From JBBREP01 sp963716525 (GTDB taxonomy: Bacteria; Actinomycetota; Acidimicrobiia; IMCC26256; PALSA-610): 64,000 nt of DNA. The notes beneath the pieces were generated by a model. The model ran no database searches and was not told where the DNA came from. It saw only the letters and a program-made list of their open reading frames with translations. Positions 17,599 to 26,951 of the stretch are shown here, one piece after another. A program made the translations under genes and the position numbers. Where the stretch lies: the NCBI GenBank assembly GCA_963716525.1, contig OY970315.1:4030001-4094000 (forward strand). The letters are read 5' to 3'. Numbering within the stretch: position 1 is the stretch's first letter; each line of letters starts with the position of its first letter.

Positions 17599-18672
17599 TC
17601 AGGCGCGGAACAGGGCCCGCAGCTCGGCCGGGGGGACCACCTCGAGCTGGTCATAGCGGCACGACGACGGGTCGCGGTCGTCACGCCAGCGCTTGAAGTG
17701 TGCGTTGTGCCGGAACCGACCGTTCGTCAGACCTTGATAGTCGACCTCGACGACCCGCTCCACCCGCAGCGGCTCCCACGAGAGGTCCTTCGTCGCGTTC
17801 CAGCGCGACACGTTGCCGGGCGCGCGCCCCGGCGTGACGTGCTCCGCGGCGAGCTCCACCCACTGCCGCCAGGGGTGATCCTCGAGCGCGTGCTCGCGCA
17901 GCGGCGCGACGTCACCGAGCAGCTGCTCACGCACCTTGGCGCTCATGCCCGACGCCACCCCGACGTGTTGCAGCACTCCCGAGCCGTCGTAGAGGCCGAG
18001 CAGGAGCGACCCGACGCCGTTGCCGTCCTTGTGCATGCGAAAGCCCGCGACCGCGCAGTCGCAGGTGCGCTCGTGCTTGATCTTGACGAGCGTGCGCTGC
18101 CCCGGCGCGTACGGATCGCGCACCGGCTTGGCGATCACACCGTCGAAACCCGCGCCCTCGAAGCTGTCGAACCAGGCGCGCGCGGTGACGGGGTCGCGCG
18201 TTGCCGGCGTGAGCAGCAGCGGCGGGCGCGGCCCCTCCAGCAGCTGCTCGAGGCGGGCGCGGCGTTCCTCCATCGCGGTCGGCAGCAGCGACTCGTCACC
18301 CACGGCCAGCAGGTCGAAGGCCACGTAGCACGCGGGGATCTCCACGCTCAGCTTGCGGACTCGCGATTCCGCGGGATGCTGGCGCAGCTGCAGCACGTCG
18401 AAGTCGAGTCCGCCGTGCACGCCGACCACCACGAGCTCCCCGTCGAGCACGCAGCGATCGGGCAGCTGTGAGAGCAGCGGGTCGCGCAGCTCGGGGAAGT
18501 AGCGCAGCAACGGCTTCTGGTTCCGGCTCTGCAGATCGAGCTCGTCGCCGTCGCGGAACACCACGCACCGGAAGCCGTCCCACTTCGGCTCGAAGATGAA
18601 GCCGTCGCCGTCGGGCACCTCGCGAGTGAGCTTCGCGAGCATCGGCTCGAACGGCGGGCGCACCGGGAGCAT
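17599..18672 (-). CDS. ATP-dependent DNA ligase (LigC type)
   Basis: 357 residues. Seals nicks with ATP. The adenylation motif I FEPKWDGFRCVVF contains the nucleophilic lysine, with motif III/IIIa (CVLDGELVVV, YVAFDLLAV), motif IV (FDGVIAKPV) and motif V (VKIKHERTCDCAV), then a C-terminal OB-fold. The length and lack of polymerase or nuclease domains match the stand-alone mycobacterial LigC. The ATG at 18672 is 10 bp after the proS stop. Confidence 0.9.
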   Translation of the reverse strand: MLPVRPPFEPMLAKLTREVPDGDGFIFEPKWDGFRCVVFRDGDELDLQSRNQKPLLRYFPELRDPLLSQLPDRCVLDGELVVVGVHGGLDFDVLQLRQHPAESRVRKLSVEIPACYVAFDLLAVGDESLLPTAMEERRARLEQLLEGPRPPLLLTPATRDPVTARAWFDSFEGAGFDGVIAKPVRDPYAPGQRTLVKIKHERTCDCAVAGFRMHKDGNGVGSLLLGLYDGSGVLQHVGVASGMSAKVREQLLGDVAPLREHALEDHPWRQWVELAAEHVTPGRAPGNVSRWNATKDLSWEPLRVERVVEVDYQGLTNGRFRHNAHFKRWRDDRDPSSCRYDQLEVVPPAELRALFRA

Positions 18673-18682
18673 GGCGGCGCTC

Positions 18683-20441
18683 CTACACGCCGCTGATCGC
18701 GGCAATGCAGGCGGCGACCAACCCGTCGAGCGCGAGCTCGTCGCGCACGCCGCTGGCGCGGTCCTTGCGCTCGGCCACACCCCGCGCCAGACCCTTCGCG
18801 CCGATCGTGAGCTGCAACGGCACGCCCACGAGGTCGGCGTCGGCGAACTTCACACCCGGGCTCGCGTCGCGGTCGTCGTAAAGCACCTCTATGCCCGCCT
18901 CCACGAGGCCTGCGTACACGCGGTCGGCGGCAGCACGCACGTCGTGGGCCGTCGCGCCCTTGCCGGCCAGCGCCACGAGATGCACGCGGTACGGCGCGAC
19001 GGCGGCCGGCCAGGCGATGCCGACGTCGTCGTGATGCTGCTCCACGATCGAGGCGACGATGCGTGACACGCCGATGCCGTAGGTGCCCATCACCATCGGA
19101 TGGCTCTCGCCGTGCTCGTCGGTGTAGTGCGCGCCGAGCGCTTTCGAGTACTTCGTGCCGATCTGGAACACCTGGCCGACCTCGATGCCGCGGTCGACCG
19201 ATAGCTCGGATCCGCAGCTCGGGCACGCGTCGCCGGAGCGGATCACCACGAGGTCGGCCCACACGTCGACGTCGAAGTCGCGGCCGAGCCACGCCCCGCG
19301 CACGTGGTGGTCGACCTCGTTCGCGCCGGTCACCCATTCGTGGGGCACGCCCACGGCCGGGTCGGCCACCACGAGGCGCACCGACGGGTGGTTCGGCCCG
19401 ATGTAGCCCTTCGGCAGCTCGGGGTGCGCGGCGAAGTCGTCGTCGGTGTAGAGGCGGACCTTGCGTGGGGCGACGGCACGGGCGAGCGCGACCTCGTTGA
19501 CCTCGCGGTCGCCGGGCACGAGCGCGAGGCCGAGCTCGCCGTCGGCGTCGAAGGCGATGCACTTCAGCGTGCGCGACTCCTCCACCGCGAGGTGCCGCGC
19601 CACCGCGGTGATGCCCGGCATCCCCGGCGTGTGCACCCTCTCCACCGCGCATGCGTCGTTTGGGACCGCTATTTGGTACCCAAACGACGCATGCGCGGCC
19701 GGGGCGGCCGGGGCGGCCGGGGCGGCGCGGGTGGCGACCTCGACGTTGGCGGCGTAGTCGCAGCTCGGGCACCACACGAAGTCGTCCTCGCCCACCTCGG
19801 CCACCGCCATGAACTCGTGGTTCACGTCGCCACCGATCTCGCCGGCCTCCCCCTCGACGGCGCGGAACACCAAACCGCAACGTTCGAACACCCGCGAGTA
19901 CCGCGTCGTACATGCGCTGGTAGGTGACGAGCAGGCTCTCGTGGTCGGGATGGAAGCTGTACGCGTCCTTCATCAGGAACTCGCGGCCGCGCAGCAGGCC
20001 GAAACGGGGCCGCACCTCGTCGCGGTACTTCCAGTTGATCTGGTACAGGTTCACCGGCAGGTCGCGGTAGCTCGTGTACTCGTTCGCGACCGTCGCGGTG
20101 ATCACCTCCTCGGCCGTCGGCACGAGCGCGAAGCCGGTCTCCTTGCGGTCCTCGAACCGGAACATCGTGGGGCCGTACGCCTTGTCGCGCCCGCTGCGTT
20201 GCCAGAGCTCGAGCGGCTGCGGGATCGGCAGGATCACCTCCTGGGCGCCTACCGCGTCCATCTCCTCCCGGACGATGCCCTCCACCTTGCGCAACACACG
20301 CCGGCCGAGCGGCAGCCACGAGTAGATCCCCGCCGCCACCTTGCGGATGTAGCCGGCCCGCACGAGCAGGCGGTGGCTGTCGACGTCGGCGTCGGCCGGG
20401 TCGTCGCGCAGCGTGCGCAGGAACAGCTCGGACATCCGCAT
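18683..20441 (-). CDS. proS: Prolyl-tRNA synthetase, one-base frame disruption and in-frame palindrome
   Basis: Charges tRNA-Pro. Reading across one extra base near 19901 gives 585 residues (1758 coding nt), the bacterial long-form length. Before the break: RKVAAGIYSWLPLGRRVL (motif 1 region) and MFRFEDRKETGFALVPTAEE (motif 2). After: FERCGLVFRAVEG, the editing insertion, motif 3 (GTYGIGVSRIVASIVEQHHD) and the anticodon domain. Removing one base restores DAYSRVFER. The gene is normally essential, so a sequencing error is likelier than a pseudogene. Palindrome copy 3 lies in frame and adds 14 residues (ASFGYQIAVPNDA region) within an Ala-rich loop at the start of the editing insertion. Confidence 0.93.
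19651..19692 (+). repeat. 42-nt palindrome, copy 3 (form A), inside proS
   Basis: Identical to the other copies, and its flanks extend the pairing by six more bases (CCGCGC / GCGCGG). Being 42 nt long it preserves the proS reading frame. A GGGGCGGCC tandem run follows at 19695-19728. Confidence 0.97.
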
Positions 20442-20479
20442 AGGGCCCGGAGGCTAGACACGGGCGGGCCCCCTGAAAG

Positions 20480-20509
20480 CTGACTCATACAGTCAGAAAA
20501 ATTCCTGAC
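20480..20509. promoter_or_regulatory. Operator-like repeats in the proS / sulfite reductase spacer
   Basis: CTGACT, AGTCAG and CTGAC form two overlapping inverted repeats (spacers 5 and 8 nt) in an unusually AT-rich patch of the divergent region 20442-20722. The position fits a regulator site for the sulfur genes. The regulator is unknown. Confidence 0.4.
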
Positions 20510-20553
20510 CAAAGAGGTGGCATTTCGGGCCCGACCGGAGTACCGTGCCCCGC

Positions 20554-20658
20554 ATGAGCCACGTGCTGCGTGTGACCGGGGCACCGTCGATCGCGATGGG
20601 CCGCACACCGCACGAGGTCCGCGACGAGCTCTGTCGCCCTGAAATCGCTTCCCGCTGA
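20554..20658 (+). CDS. Possible 34-residue leader peptide upstream of sulfite reductase
   Basis: A short open frame (MSHVLRVTGAPSIAMG to CRPEIASR) ends with its TGA inside an 11-bp hairpin. It begins 169 bp upstream of the reductase GTG. Short leader peptides before sulfur-assimilation operons are known in actinobacteria, often with Cys near the end; this one has a single Cys at residue 27. Support is positional only, and no strong ribosome site is seen. Confidence 0.3.
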   Translation: MSHVLRVTGAPSIAMGRTPHEVRDELCRPEIASR

Positions 20659-20676
20659 GCCGTAACGGCTCGGCGG
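20652..20676 (+). promoter_or_regulatory. Hairpin at the end of the leader frame, possible attenuator
   Basis: An 11-bp stem (one G-T pair) with a TAA loop contains GAGCCG/CGGCTC and overlaps the leader stop codon. TTTCTTT follows about 10 nt later, before the reductase ribosome site GAGGAGG near 20711. This geometry suits translation-coupled attenuation, but the T tract is too far away for a classical intrinsic terminator. Confidence 0.4.
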
Positions 20677-20722
20677 CACTGCTCCCTTTCTTTCCGTACC
20701 GACCTCGATCGAGGAGGCGCGC

Positions 20723-22512
20723 GTGGCCATCGACGTGCGTGAGCTACAGACCCGAAGCCTGCCCCCCGACATCGCCGAGGAGCTCGACCGCTACGAGCAG
20801 ACCGTCGCCGAGTACCTCGCGGGCGACGTCGACGAGGACGTCTTTCGCGTCTTCCGCCTGAACAACGGCATCTACGGCCAGCGCCAGGGCGGCCACAACC
20901 AGATGGTCCGGGTCAAGGTGCCGTACGGCAAGGTCACGCCCGAACAGCTCGAGGTGCTCGGCTTCGTCTCCGAGCACTTCAGCCGCGGTTGGGGCCACCT
21001 CACCACGCGCCAGAACGTGCAGTTCCACTTCGTCGAGCTCGAGAAGACGCCTGAAGTGGTGCGCCTGCTCGCGAGCTGCGGTCTCACCACCCGCGAGGCG
21101 TGCGGCGACACGGTGCGCAACGTCGTCGGCTGCCATCTCGCCGGCGCGTGCCCGCACGAGGTGCTCGACATCTCGCCGTGGGCCGAGGCGGCGGCGCGCA
21201 CGTTGTTGCGCCACCCGTACGCGCAGCGGTTACCCCGCAAGTTCAAGATCAACTTCTCGGGCTGCGCCACCGACTGCGGCCAGGCGATGTTCAACGACGT
21301 CGGCGTGATCGCGGTGAACCGCACGCACGACGACGGCACCGTCGAAGCCGGGTTCAAGGTCGTGATCGCCGGCGGGCTCGGCGCCAACCCGCACCCGGCG
21401 CTCGCGCTCGAGGAGTTCACGAGCCGAGACGACCTGATGCCCACGATCGAGGCGTGCCTGCGCACGTTCGACCACTACGGCAACCGCGACAACAAGCTGC
21501 GCGCCCGCATGAAGTGGCTCGTCGACACGATGGGCATCGACGAGCTCCGTGAGCGCATCTTCAAGGAGCGCAAGTTCCTGCGCGGCTCGGTCAGCTGGCC
21601 CGGCGGGGTGCCGCAGACGGTGCGCGAGCGCGGCGATGCGCCCGCCGGCACCGGCGCCGGTCCGGTCAGCGGCACACCGGGCGGCGAGACGGTGGTGCGC
21701 CTGCCGCGCGCGACCCCTACGAGCGCTGGGCCGAAGCCAACGTGGTGCGCGGTGTGGCGAACGGCACGGTGAGCGCGTACGCGTCATGCGAGCTCGGCGA
21801 CATCACCACCGAGCAGTTCGACGGGCTCGCCGAGATCCAGCGCGACTTCAACCTCGATGTGCGCATCACGAGTCGCCAGAACTTCGCGTTCCGCGACCTC
21901 ACCGAAGGCGACCTGCGCCGCGCTCTACGAACGCCTCGACGCAATCGGCATGGCCCGTCCGGGCGCCGAGCTCGCCGCGACGTGGTGGCCTGCCCCGGCG
22001 CCGACACGTGCAACCTCGCGGTCACCCAGTCGCGTGGGCTCGCCTCGGCGATCGGCGAGGCGCTCGAGGACGCGGGTCTGTCCGACGTCGGCGGCGTGCG
22101 CGTCAACATCAGCGGCTGCACGAACAGCTGCGGCCAGCACCACATCTCCGACATCGGCTTCTTCGGCCTGGAACGGCGAGCGCACGGCCAGGCCGCGCCC
22201 GGCTACCAGATGCTGCTCGGCGGCCATCTCGGCGACGAGCAGGTGGAGTTCGGCGACAAGGCCACCAAGCTCCCGGCCAGGAACGCGCCGGAGGCCGTCG
22301 TGCGCGTCGTCCGGCGCTTCGCCGACGAGCGCAACGCAGGTGAGGCGTTCAGTGGTTGGCTGGAGCGCAGCGGCGGCGCGGCCGGAGTGGGTTCGGCCCT
22401 CCGCGAGCTCGACGAGTTCCCCGAACCCGAGGTGAGCCCCGAGTTCTATGTCGACTACGGCGAGACCGGCCCCTACGTCAAGGAGATCGGCGAGAGCGAG
22501 TGCGCGACGTGA
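20723..22512 (+). CDS. Siroheme [4Fe-4S] sulfite (or nitrite) reductase, three frame disruptions
   Basis: Reduces sulfite to sulfide with six electrons. Restoring three single-base errors (near 21708, 21918 and 21975) gives 596 residues. Features: ferredoxin-like N-terminus (GHLTTRQNVQFHFVELEKTP), first siroheme half with GDTVRNVVGCHLAGAC and NFSGCATDCGQ, then the C-terminal half with CPGADTCNLAVTQSRG and NISGCTNSCGQHH, the canonical cluster cysteines. The cysteine pattern is present in both halves, which is unusual. Linkage to cysH (TGATG overlap), cysD and cysN supports sulfite as substrate. Start GTG follows GAGGAGG. Confidence 0.9.
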
Positions 22513-23234
22513 TGGCCGCGTCGAGCACGCTCACCTCCGCCACCGGTCTGGCCGTCCCCCGGTCCGACGTCGATCTCGAGGAGCTCGCACGCGTGTCCGC
22601 GGAGCTCGAGCACAAGCCGGCCGCCGCCGCGATCCGCTGGGCGTGGGAACGCTACGGCACCGGCATCTTCGTGGCCGCGAGCTTCCAGGACTCCGTGCTC
22701 GTCGACGTGGCGGTGCGCGAGGTGCCCGAGATCGAAGTGGTGTTCCTCGACACGCAGTTCCATTTCGCCGAGACGCTCTGGTACGTGGAACGGGTCCGCG
22801 ATCGCTACGACCTCAACCTCACCGTCATGCAGCCGCTCGCGGAGCCCGACGATCTCTGGCAGGTCGATCAGAACGAGTGCTGCGCGATCCGCAAGGTCGA
22901 GCCGCTCGCCCGCGCGCTCGAAGGCCGCGAGGCGTGGATCACGGGGCTGCGCCGCAGCGAGGCGCCCACCCGCGCCAAGTCGCCGATCGTGCACCTCGAC
23001 CTCGGCCGCGGCGTGGTGAAGGTGAACCCGCTCGCGTCGTGGACCGATCTGGACGTTGAGGGCTACGTCGCCGACCACGAGCTGGACGAGCATCCGTTGA
23101 AGCGCCGGGGCTACCCGTCGATCGGCTGCTGGCCGTGCACGCGGCCGGTGCGGGACGGCGAGGACGCGCGTGCAGGGCGCTGGTCGGGCACCGGCAAGAC
23201 CGAATGTGGCTTGCACGGCTGGCCCGAACCCTGA
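22512..23234 (+). CDS. cysH: Phosphoadenylyl/adenylyl-sulfate reductase
   Basis: 240 residues. Reduces APS (or PAPS) to sulfite. The cluster cysteines ECCAIRKVEPL and GCWPCTRPV together with the C-terminal KTECGLH indicate an iron-sulfur reductase of the APS-using type. AASFQDSVLVDV is the nucleotide loop. The ATG at 22512 overlaps the reductase stop. No cysC is present in the window, consistent with direct APS reduction. Confidence 0.94.
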   Translation: MAASSTLTSATGLAVPRSDVDLEELARVSAELEHKPAAAAIRWAWERYGTGIFVAASFQDSVLVDVAVREVPEIEVVFLDTQFHFAETLWYVERVRDRYDLNLTVMQPLAEPDDLWQVDQNECCAIRKVEPLARALEGREAWITGLRRSEAPTRAKSPIVHLDLGRGVVKVNPLASWTDLDVEGYVADHELDEHPLKRRGYPSIGCWPCTRPVRDGEDARAGRWSGTGKTECGLHGWPEP

Positions 23235-23235
23235 C

Positions 23236-24133
23236 CTAACGCGGGCCGCGCAGCACGGTGAGACCGACGCGCGCGCCGAGTCGCGCGCGCTTCAGCAACG
23301 AGAGGTCCGGTCCGCGCACGGCCATCCGCCGCGAACTGGGCCGCACCGCGCCGGTCACCGCGTTGCGACAGGCGGCGCACGAGCGCGGAGCACGCGACCG
23401 CATCACCATGCGCACCCTGGGCTTCCAGTGCCGGCAGGTGACGCTCGAGCACGTCGAGGTGCGCCTCCCACTGGGCGACGGAGTTCGAGCTGAGGCTGTC
23501 GGACCGCAGGCGGTACCAACCGAGCGCGTCCTCGACGAAGCCGACGCGCTCGCCACCGAGCATGAACCGGATCCAGAGGTCGTAGTCCTCGGCGCGGCGT
23601 TGCGATTCGTCGAACGCGCCGTAGCGGTCGAAGAGCACGCGCCTGATCACCGCGCCCACGAAGATGAAGTTGCGCCGGGCGATCTCGTCGAGTTGGTGGT
23701 CGGGTGCGATCGTGCCGTCGGCATAGTCGTAGTACCGGCGATCGGTGCGGACACCGTGCTCGAGCAGGTAGGTGTCCGACGTCACCCAGCCGAGCGACGG
23801 TTCGTCGAGCAGCTTGGCGATACAACGATCGAGCCGGTCGGGCATCCACACGTCGTCGCCGTCGAGCAGCGCCACGAGTGCGCCGCGCGACGCGGCCAGA
23901 CCGCTGTTGCGCGCACCGGCGAGACCGCGGTTGGCCTGCTCCACGTAGACGACCTCCGGTTCGGACAGATACGGAGCGACCGCGTCGTGCGTGCCGTCAG
24001 TGGAGCCGTCGTTCACGATGACGACCTCGAGCGGCCGGTACGTCTGCGCCAGTGCCGATTCGACCGCCTCACCGATGTACCGCTCGACGTTGAAGGCCGG
24101 AATCAGTACCGAGCACAGCGGTCGGTCAGCCAT
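23236..24133 (-). CDS. Family 2 glycosyltransferase, one frame disruption near the C-terminus
   Basis: About 298 residues if one extra base near 23320-23345 is removed; the shifted frame ends LLKRARLGARVGLTVLRG and stops 1 bp from the convergent cysH stop. GT-A fold: SVLIPAFNVERYIGEAV, VVIVNDGSTDGTHDAV, ALLDGDDVWMPDRLD (DxD) and RRAEDYDLWIRFML. Without correction the frame would read through and overlap cysH by 124 bp. It splits the sulfur genes and probably serves surface glycan synthesis. Confidence 0.88.
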
Positions 24134-24333
24134 GGCGCACTCGTGTGACAGCGAAGCCCGCGTGGGCAGCCATGGGGACCATTTCCTCTGACATGAACCG
24201 GAACGAGATCGCGCTGCTCGCGGGCCGCTGCGTTGCGCCGCACGATACCGGCCGGCCCGCGGCGCAGCGGTCACCGCGAGGCACGGATCGCGCCGTGCGA
24301 GCCCGGCGATCGAGTGTCGCGTTCAGCGCGGGC

Positions 24334-24612
24334 GCCGGGCTGCCGATCAGAAGGTGCCGCGCACCGCTCGGGTGTCCGCTTCGCGGCAATCTGAACGGGA
24401 CCATCGAACTACCATGACCGCGCTCTCCAGCCTCCCCCCACGCCCCCACGCCCGCACGAGCCCGGCCGCCGGGGGTCGCGTGCGACGCGGCCGCCGGGCT
24501 GCCGATCAGAAGGCGCCACGCACCGGCCGGTGTCCGCTTCGCGGCAATCTGAACGGGACCATCGAACTACCATGACCGCGCTCTCCAGCCTTCCCCCACG
24601 CCCCCACGAGCC
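24334..24612 (+). repeat. Duplicated cysD leader and start region
   Basis: Two diverged direct repeats of about 120 bp, at 24334-24453 and 24493-24610, share a long identical core including TCGCGGCAATCTGAACGGGA and an ATG (24414 in the first, 24572 in the second) followed by the codons for MTALSSLPPRPH. Only the second leads into cysD; the first runs to a stop within the second repeat. The rest of the 438-bp stretch 24134-24571 shows no convincing gene. Confidence 0.85.
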
Positions 24613-25543
24613 CGCTGACCGGGTGCAGAGGACCGCCGTGCACACCCAGCTGTCGCATCTCCAGGCGCTCGAGGCCGAGTCCGTCCACATCATGCGCGAG
24701 GTGGCGGCCGAGTTCGAGCGGCCCGTGCTGCTCTTCTCCGGCGGCAAGGACTCCGCGGTGATGCTGCACCTCGCGTGGAAGGCGTTCAAGCCGGCACGCA
24801 TCCCGTTCCCGGTGATGCACGTCGACACCGGCCACAACTTCGACGAGGTGATCAGCTACCGCGACGAGGTCATCGGCACGTACGGCGTGCGGCTCGTCGT
24901 GGCGAGCGTGCAGGAGTCGATCGACAAGGGTCGCGTCGTCGAGGAGACCGGACCGCGGGCGAGCCGCAACCGGCTGCAGACCACCACGCTGCTCGACGCC
25001 ATCACCGAGCACCAGTTCGACTCGGTGTTCGGCGGTGGCCGGCGCGACGAGGAGAAGGCCCGCGCCAAGGAGCGGGTGTTCAGCTTCCGCGACGAGTTCG
25101 GCCAGTGGGACCCGAAGACGCAGCGGCCCGAGCTGTGGTCGCTCTACAACGGCCGGCACCGCAAGGGTGAGCACATCCGCGTGTTCCCCATCTCCAACTG
25201 GACCGAGATGGACATCTGGCAGTACATCGCGTCGGAGCCGGTGCCGATCCCGTCGATCTACTTCGCGCACCGCCGGCGCGTGTTCCGCCGCGACGGCATG
25301 TGGCTCTCGGAGTCGCCGATCATCCCGATGCTGCCCGACGAAGAGGTCGTGGAGATGACGGTGCGCTACCGCACCGTCGGCGACCTCACGTGCACGGGTG
25401 CAGTCGAGTCACCTGCTGCCACGGCCGAGGAGATCATCGTCGAGGTCGCGGCGTCGCGGATCACCGAACGCGGCGCCACCCGCGCCGACGACAAGTTCAC
25501 CGAAGCGGCAATGGAAGACCGCAAGAAGGAGGGCTACTTCTGA
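24572..25543 (+). CDS. cysD: Sulfate adenylyltransferase subunit 2
   Basis: 323 residues from ATG 24572. With CysN it forms APS from sulfate and ATP. The PP-loop LLFSGGKDSAVMLHLAW is present, as are PFPVMHVDTGHNFDEV, GGGRRDEEKARAKERVFSF and the C-terminal MEDRKKEGYF. The true start may be GTG 24638 (VHTQLSHLQALEAES), which has AGAGGA five bases upstream and matches the usual CysD N-terminus better; the ATG lies in the duplicated segment. Confidence 0.94.
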   Translation: MTALSSLPPRPHEPADRVQRTAVHTQLSHLQALEAESVHIMREVAAEFERPVLLFSGGKDSAVMLHLAWKAFKPARIPFPVMHVDTGHNFDEVISYRDEVIGTYGVRLVVASVQESIDKGRVVEETGPRASRNRLQTTTLLDAITEHQFDSVFGGGRRDEEKARAKERVFSFRDEFGQWDPKTQRPELWSLYNGRHRKGEHIRVFPISNWTEMDIWQYIASEPVPIPSIYFAHRRRVFRRDGMWLSESPIIPMLPDEEVVEMTVRYRTVGDLTCTGAVESPAATAEEIIVEVAASRITERGATRADDKFTEAAMEDRKKEGYF

Positions 25544-25620
25544 TGCGCCAGCATCACGCCACCCCGCCTTCGAGGACTGACCGTCAAGCTGCAGACCGCA
25601 AGAAGGAGGGGTACTTCTAG
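25517..25620 (+). repeat. Duplicated 3' end of cysD
   Basis: A 27-bp segment encoding DRKKEGYF plus stop occurs at 25517-25543 (the real cysD end) and again at 25594-25620, differing at two positions. The second copy supplies AAGGAGG just before the cysN ATG at 25623. It looks like a remnant of a duplication that kept the cysN ribosome site. Confidence 0.85.
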
Positions 25621-25622
25621 CC

Positions 25623-26876
25623 ATGGAGATGCTCCGCTTCGCCACCGCCGGCTCCGTCGACGACGGTAAGAGCACGCTGATCGGGCGCCTCTTGCTCGAG
25701 ACCAAGGCGATCTTCGAGGACCAGCTCGAGAGCGTCGAGCGGTCGTCGCGCGACCGCGGGTTCGACTACACGAACCTCGCGCTGCTCACCGACGGCCTGC
25801 GCGCCGAGCGGGAACAGGGCATCACGATCGATGTCGCCTACCGCTACTTCGCCACGCCGCGCCGCAAGTTCATCATCGCCGACACCCCCGGCCACATCCA
25901 GTACACGCGCAACATGGTGACGGGCGCGTCGACGGCCGACCTCGCGCTCGTGCTCGTGGACGCGCGCAACGGCGTCGTCGAGCAGAGCCGCCGCCACGCG
26001 GTGATCGCGTCGCTGCTGCAGGTGAAGCACCTCGTGCTGTGCGTGAACAAGCTCGATCTCGTCGACTACGACGAGCGTCGCTTCGAGTCGATCTGCGCCG
26101 AGTTCACCGACTTCGCGGCCAAGCTCGACATCGACGACCTCACGTTCATCCCTGTCTCCGCGCTGCTCGGCGACAACGTCACCAGCCACTCCGACAACAC
26201 CCCGTGGTACGACGGCCCCACGTTGCTGCACCACCTCGAGCACGTGTACATCGCCTCCGACCGCAACCTCATCGACCCGCGGTTCCCGGTGCAGCTCGTG
26301 ATCCGGCCGATGAGCCACGATCATCACGACTACCGCGGCTACGCGGGCGTGGTTGCCGGCGGCATCTTCCGGCCCGGCGACGAGGTCGTGGTACTGCCGT
26401 CGGGCTTCACCACCACCATCGAGGCGATCGACCGGTTCGGCGAGCCGATCGACGAGGCGTTCCCGCCCAGCGCGGTCACGATCCGCCTGCGCGACCAGAT
26501 CGACATCAGCCGGGGCGACATGCTGTGCCGCACGAACAACCAGCCGGCCGTCACCCAGGACGTCCAAGCCCAGATCTGCTGGTTCAGCCCCGAGCGCACG
26601 CTCGAGCGCGACCGCGTGTACGCGATCAAGCACACCACGCGGTGGGCCCGGGCGAAGGTGGTCGACCTGCTCTACCGGCTCGATGTCAACACGCTCTCGC
26701 GCGACGAGTCGTGCCCGCAGCTGCGGCTGAACGACATCGGCCGCGTGAAGCTGCGCACCACCCAGCCGCTGTTCGTCGACGAGTACCGGCGCAACCAGAG
26801 CACCGGCTCGTTCATCCTCGTCGACGAGGGCACGAACGAAACGGTGGCCGCCGGCATGATCATCGGGTCTGACTGA
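25623..26876 (+). CDS. cysN: Sulfate adenylyltransferase subunit 1 (GTPase)
   Basis: 417 residues. EF-Tu-like GTPase driving APS formation with CysD. G motifs: GSVDDGKSTLIGRLL, DTPGHIQYTRNM and CVNKLDLVDY, then beta-barrel domains (MSHDHHDYRGYAGVVAGG). It is a stand-alone CysN: there is no fused CysC kinase domain after SFILVDEGTNETVAAGMI. Confidence 0.95.
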   Translation: MEMLRFATAGSVDDGKSTLIGRLLLETKAIFEDQLESVERSSRDRGFDYTNLALLTDGLRAEREQGITIDVAYRYFATPRRKFIIADTPGHIQYTRNMVTGASTADLALVLVDARNGVVEQSRRHAVIASLLQVKHLVLCVNKLDLVDYDERRFESICAEFTDFAAKLDIDDLTFIPVSALLGDNVTSHSDNTPWYDGPTLLHHLEHVYIASDRNLIDPRFPVQLVIRPMSHDHHDYRGYAGVVAGGIFRPGDEVVVLPSGFTTTIEAIDRFGEPIDEAFPPSAVTIRLRDQIDISRGDMLCRTNNQPAVTQDVQAQICWFSPERTLERDRVYAIKHTTRWARAKVVDLLYRLDVNTLSRDESCPQLRLNDIGRVKLRTTQPLFVDEYRRNQSTGSFILVDEGTNETVAAGMIIGSD

Positions 26877-26951
26877 CCGCTCGCGCGAGGAGCCTCGTGG
26901 CGCGTCGCTCTACAACGCTGTAGGACGCCCTTCGATAACCTCCTGCACCCT

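Noticed and set aside
20723..22512. Calling the gene a pseudogene
   Set aside because: The three one-base errors leave all motifs intact and the corrected length is normal, so assembly error is more likely.
24414..24575. A separate small gene starting at the first MTALSSLPPRPH copy
   Set aside because: It runs into the second repeat and stops; it is explained as a duplicated cysD start.
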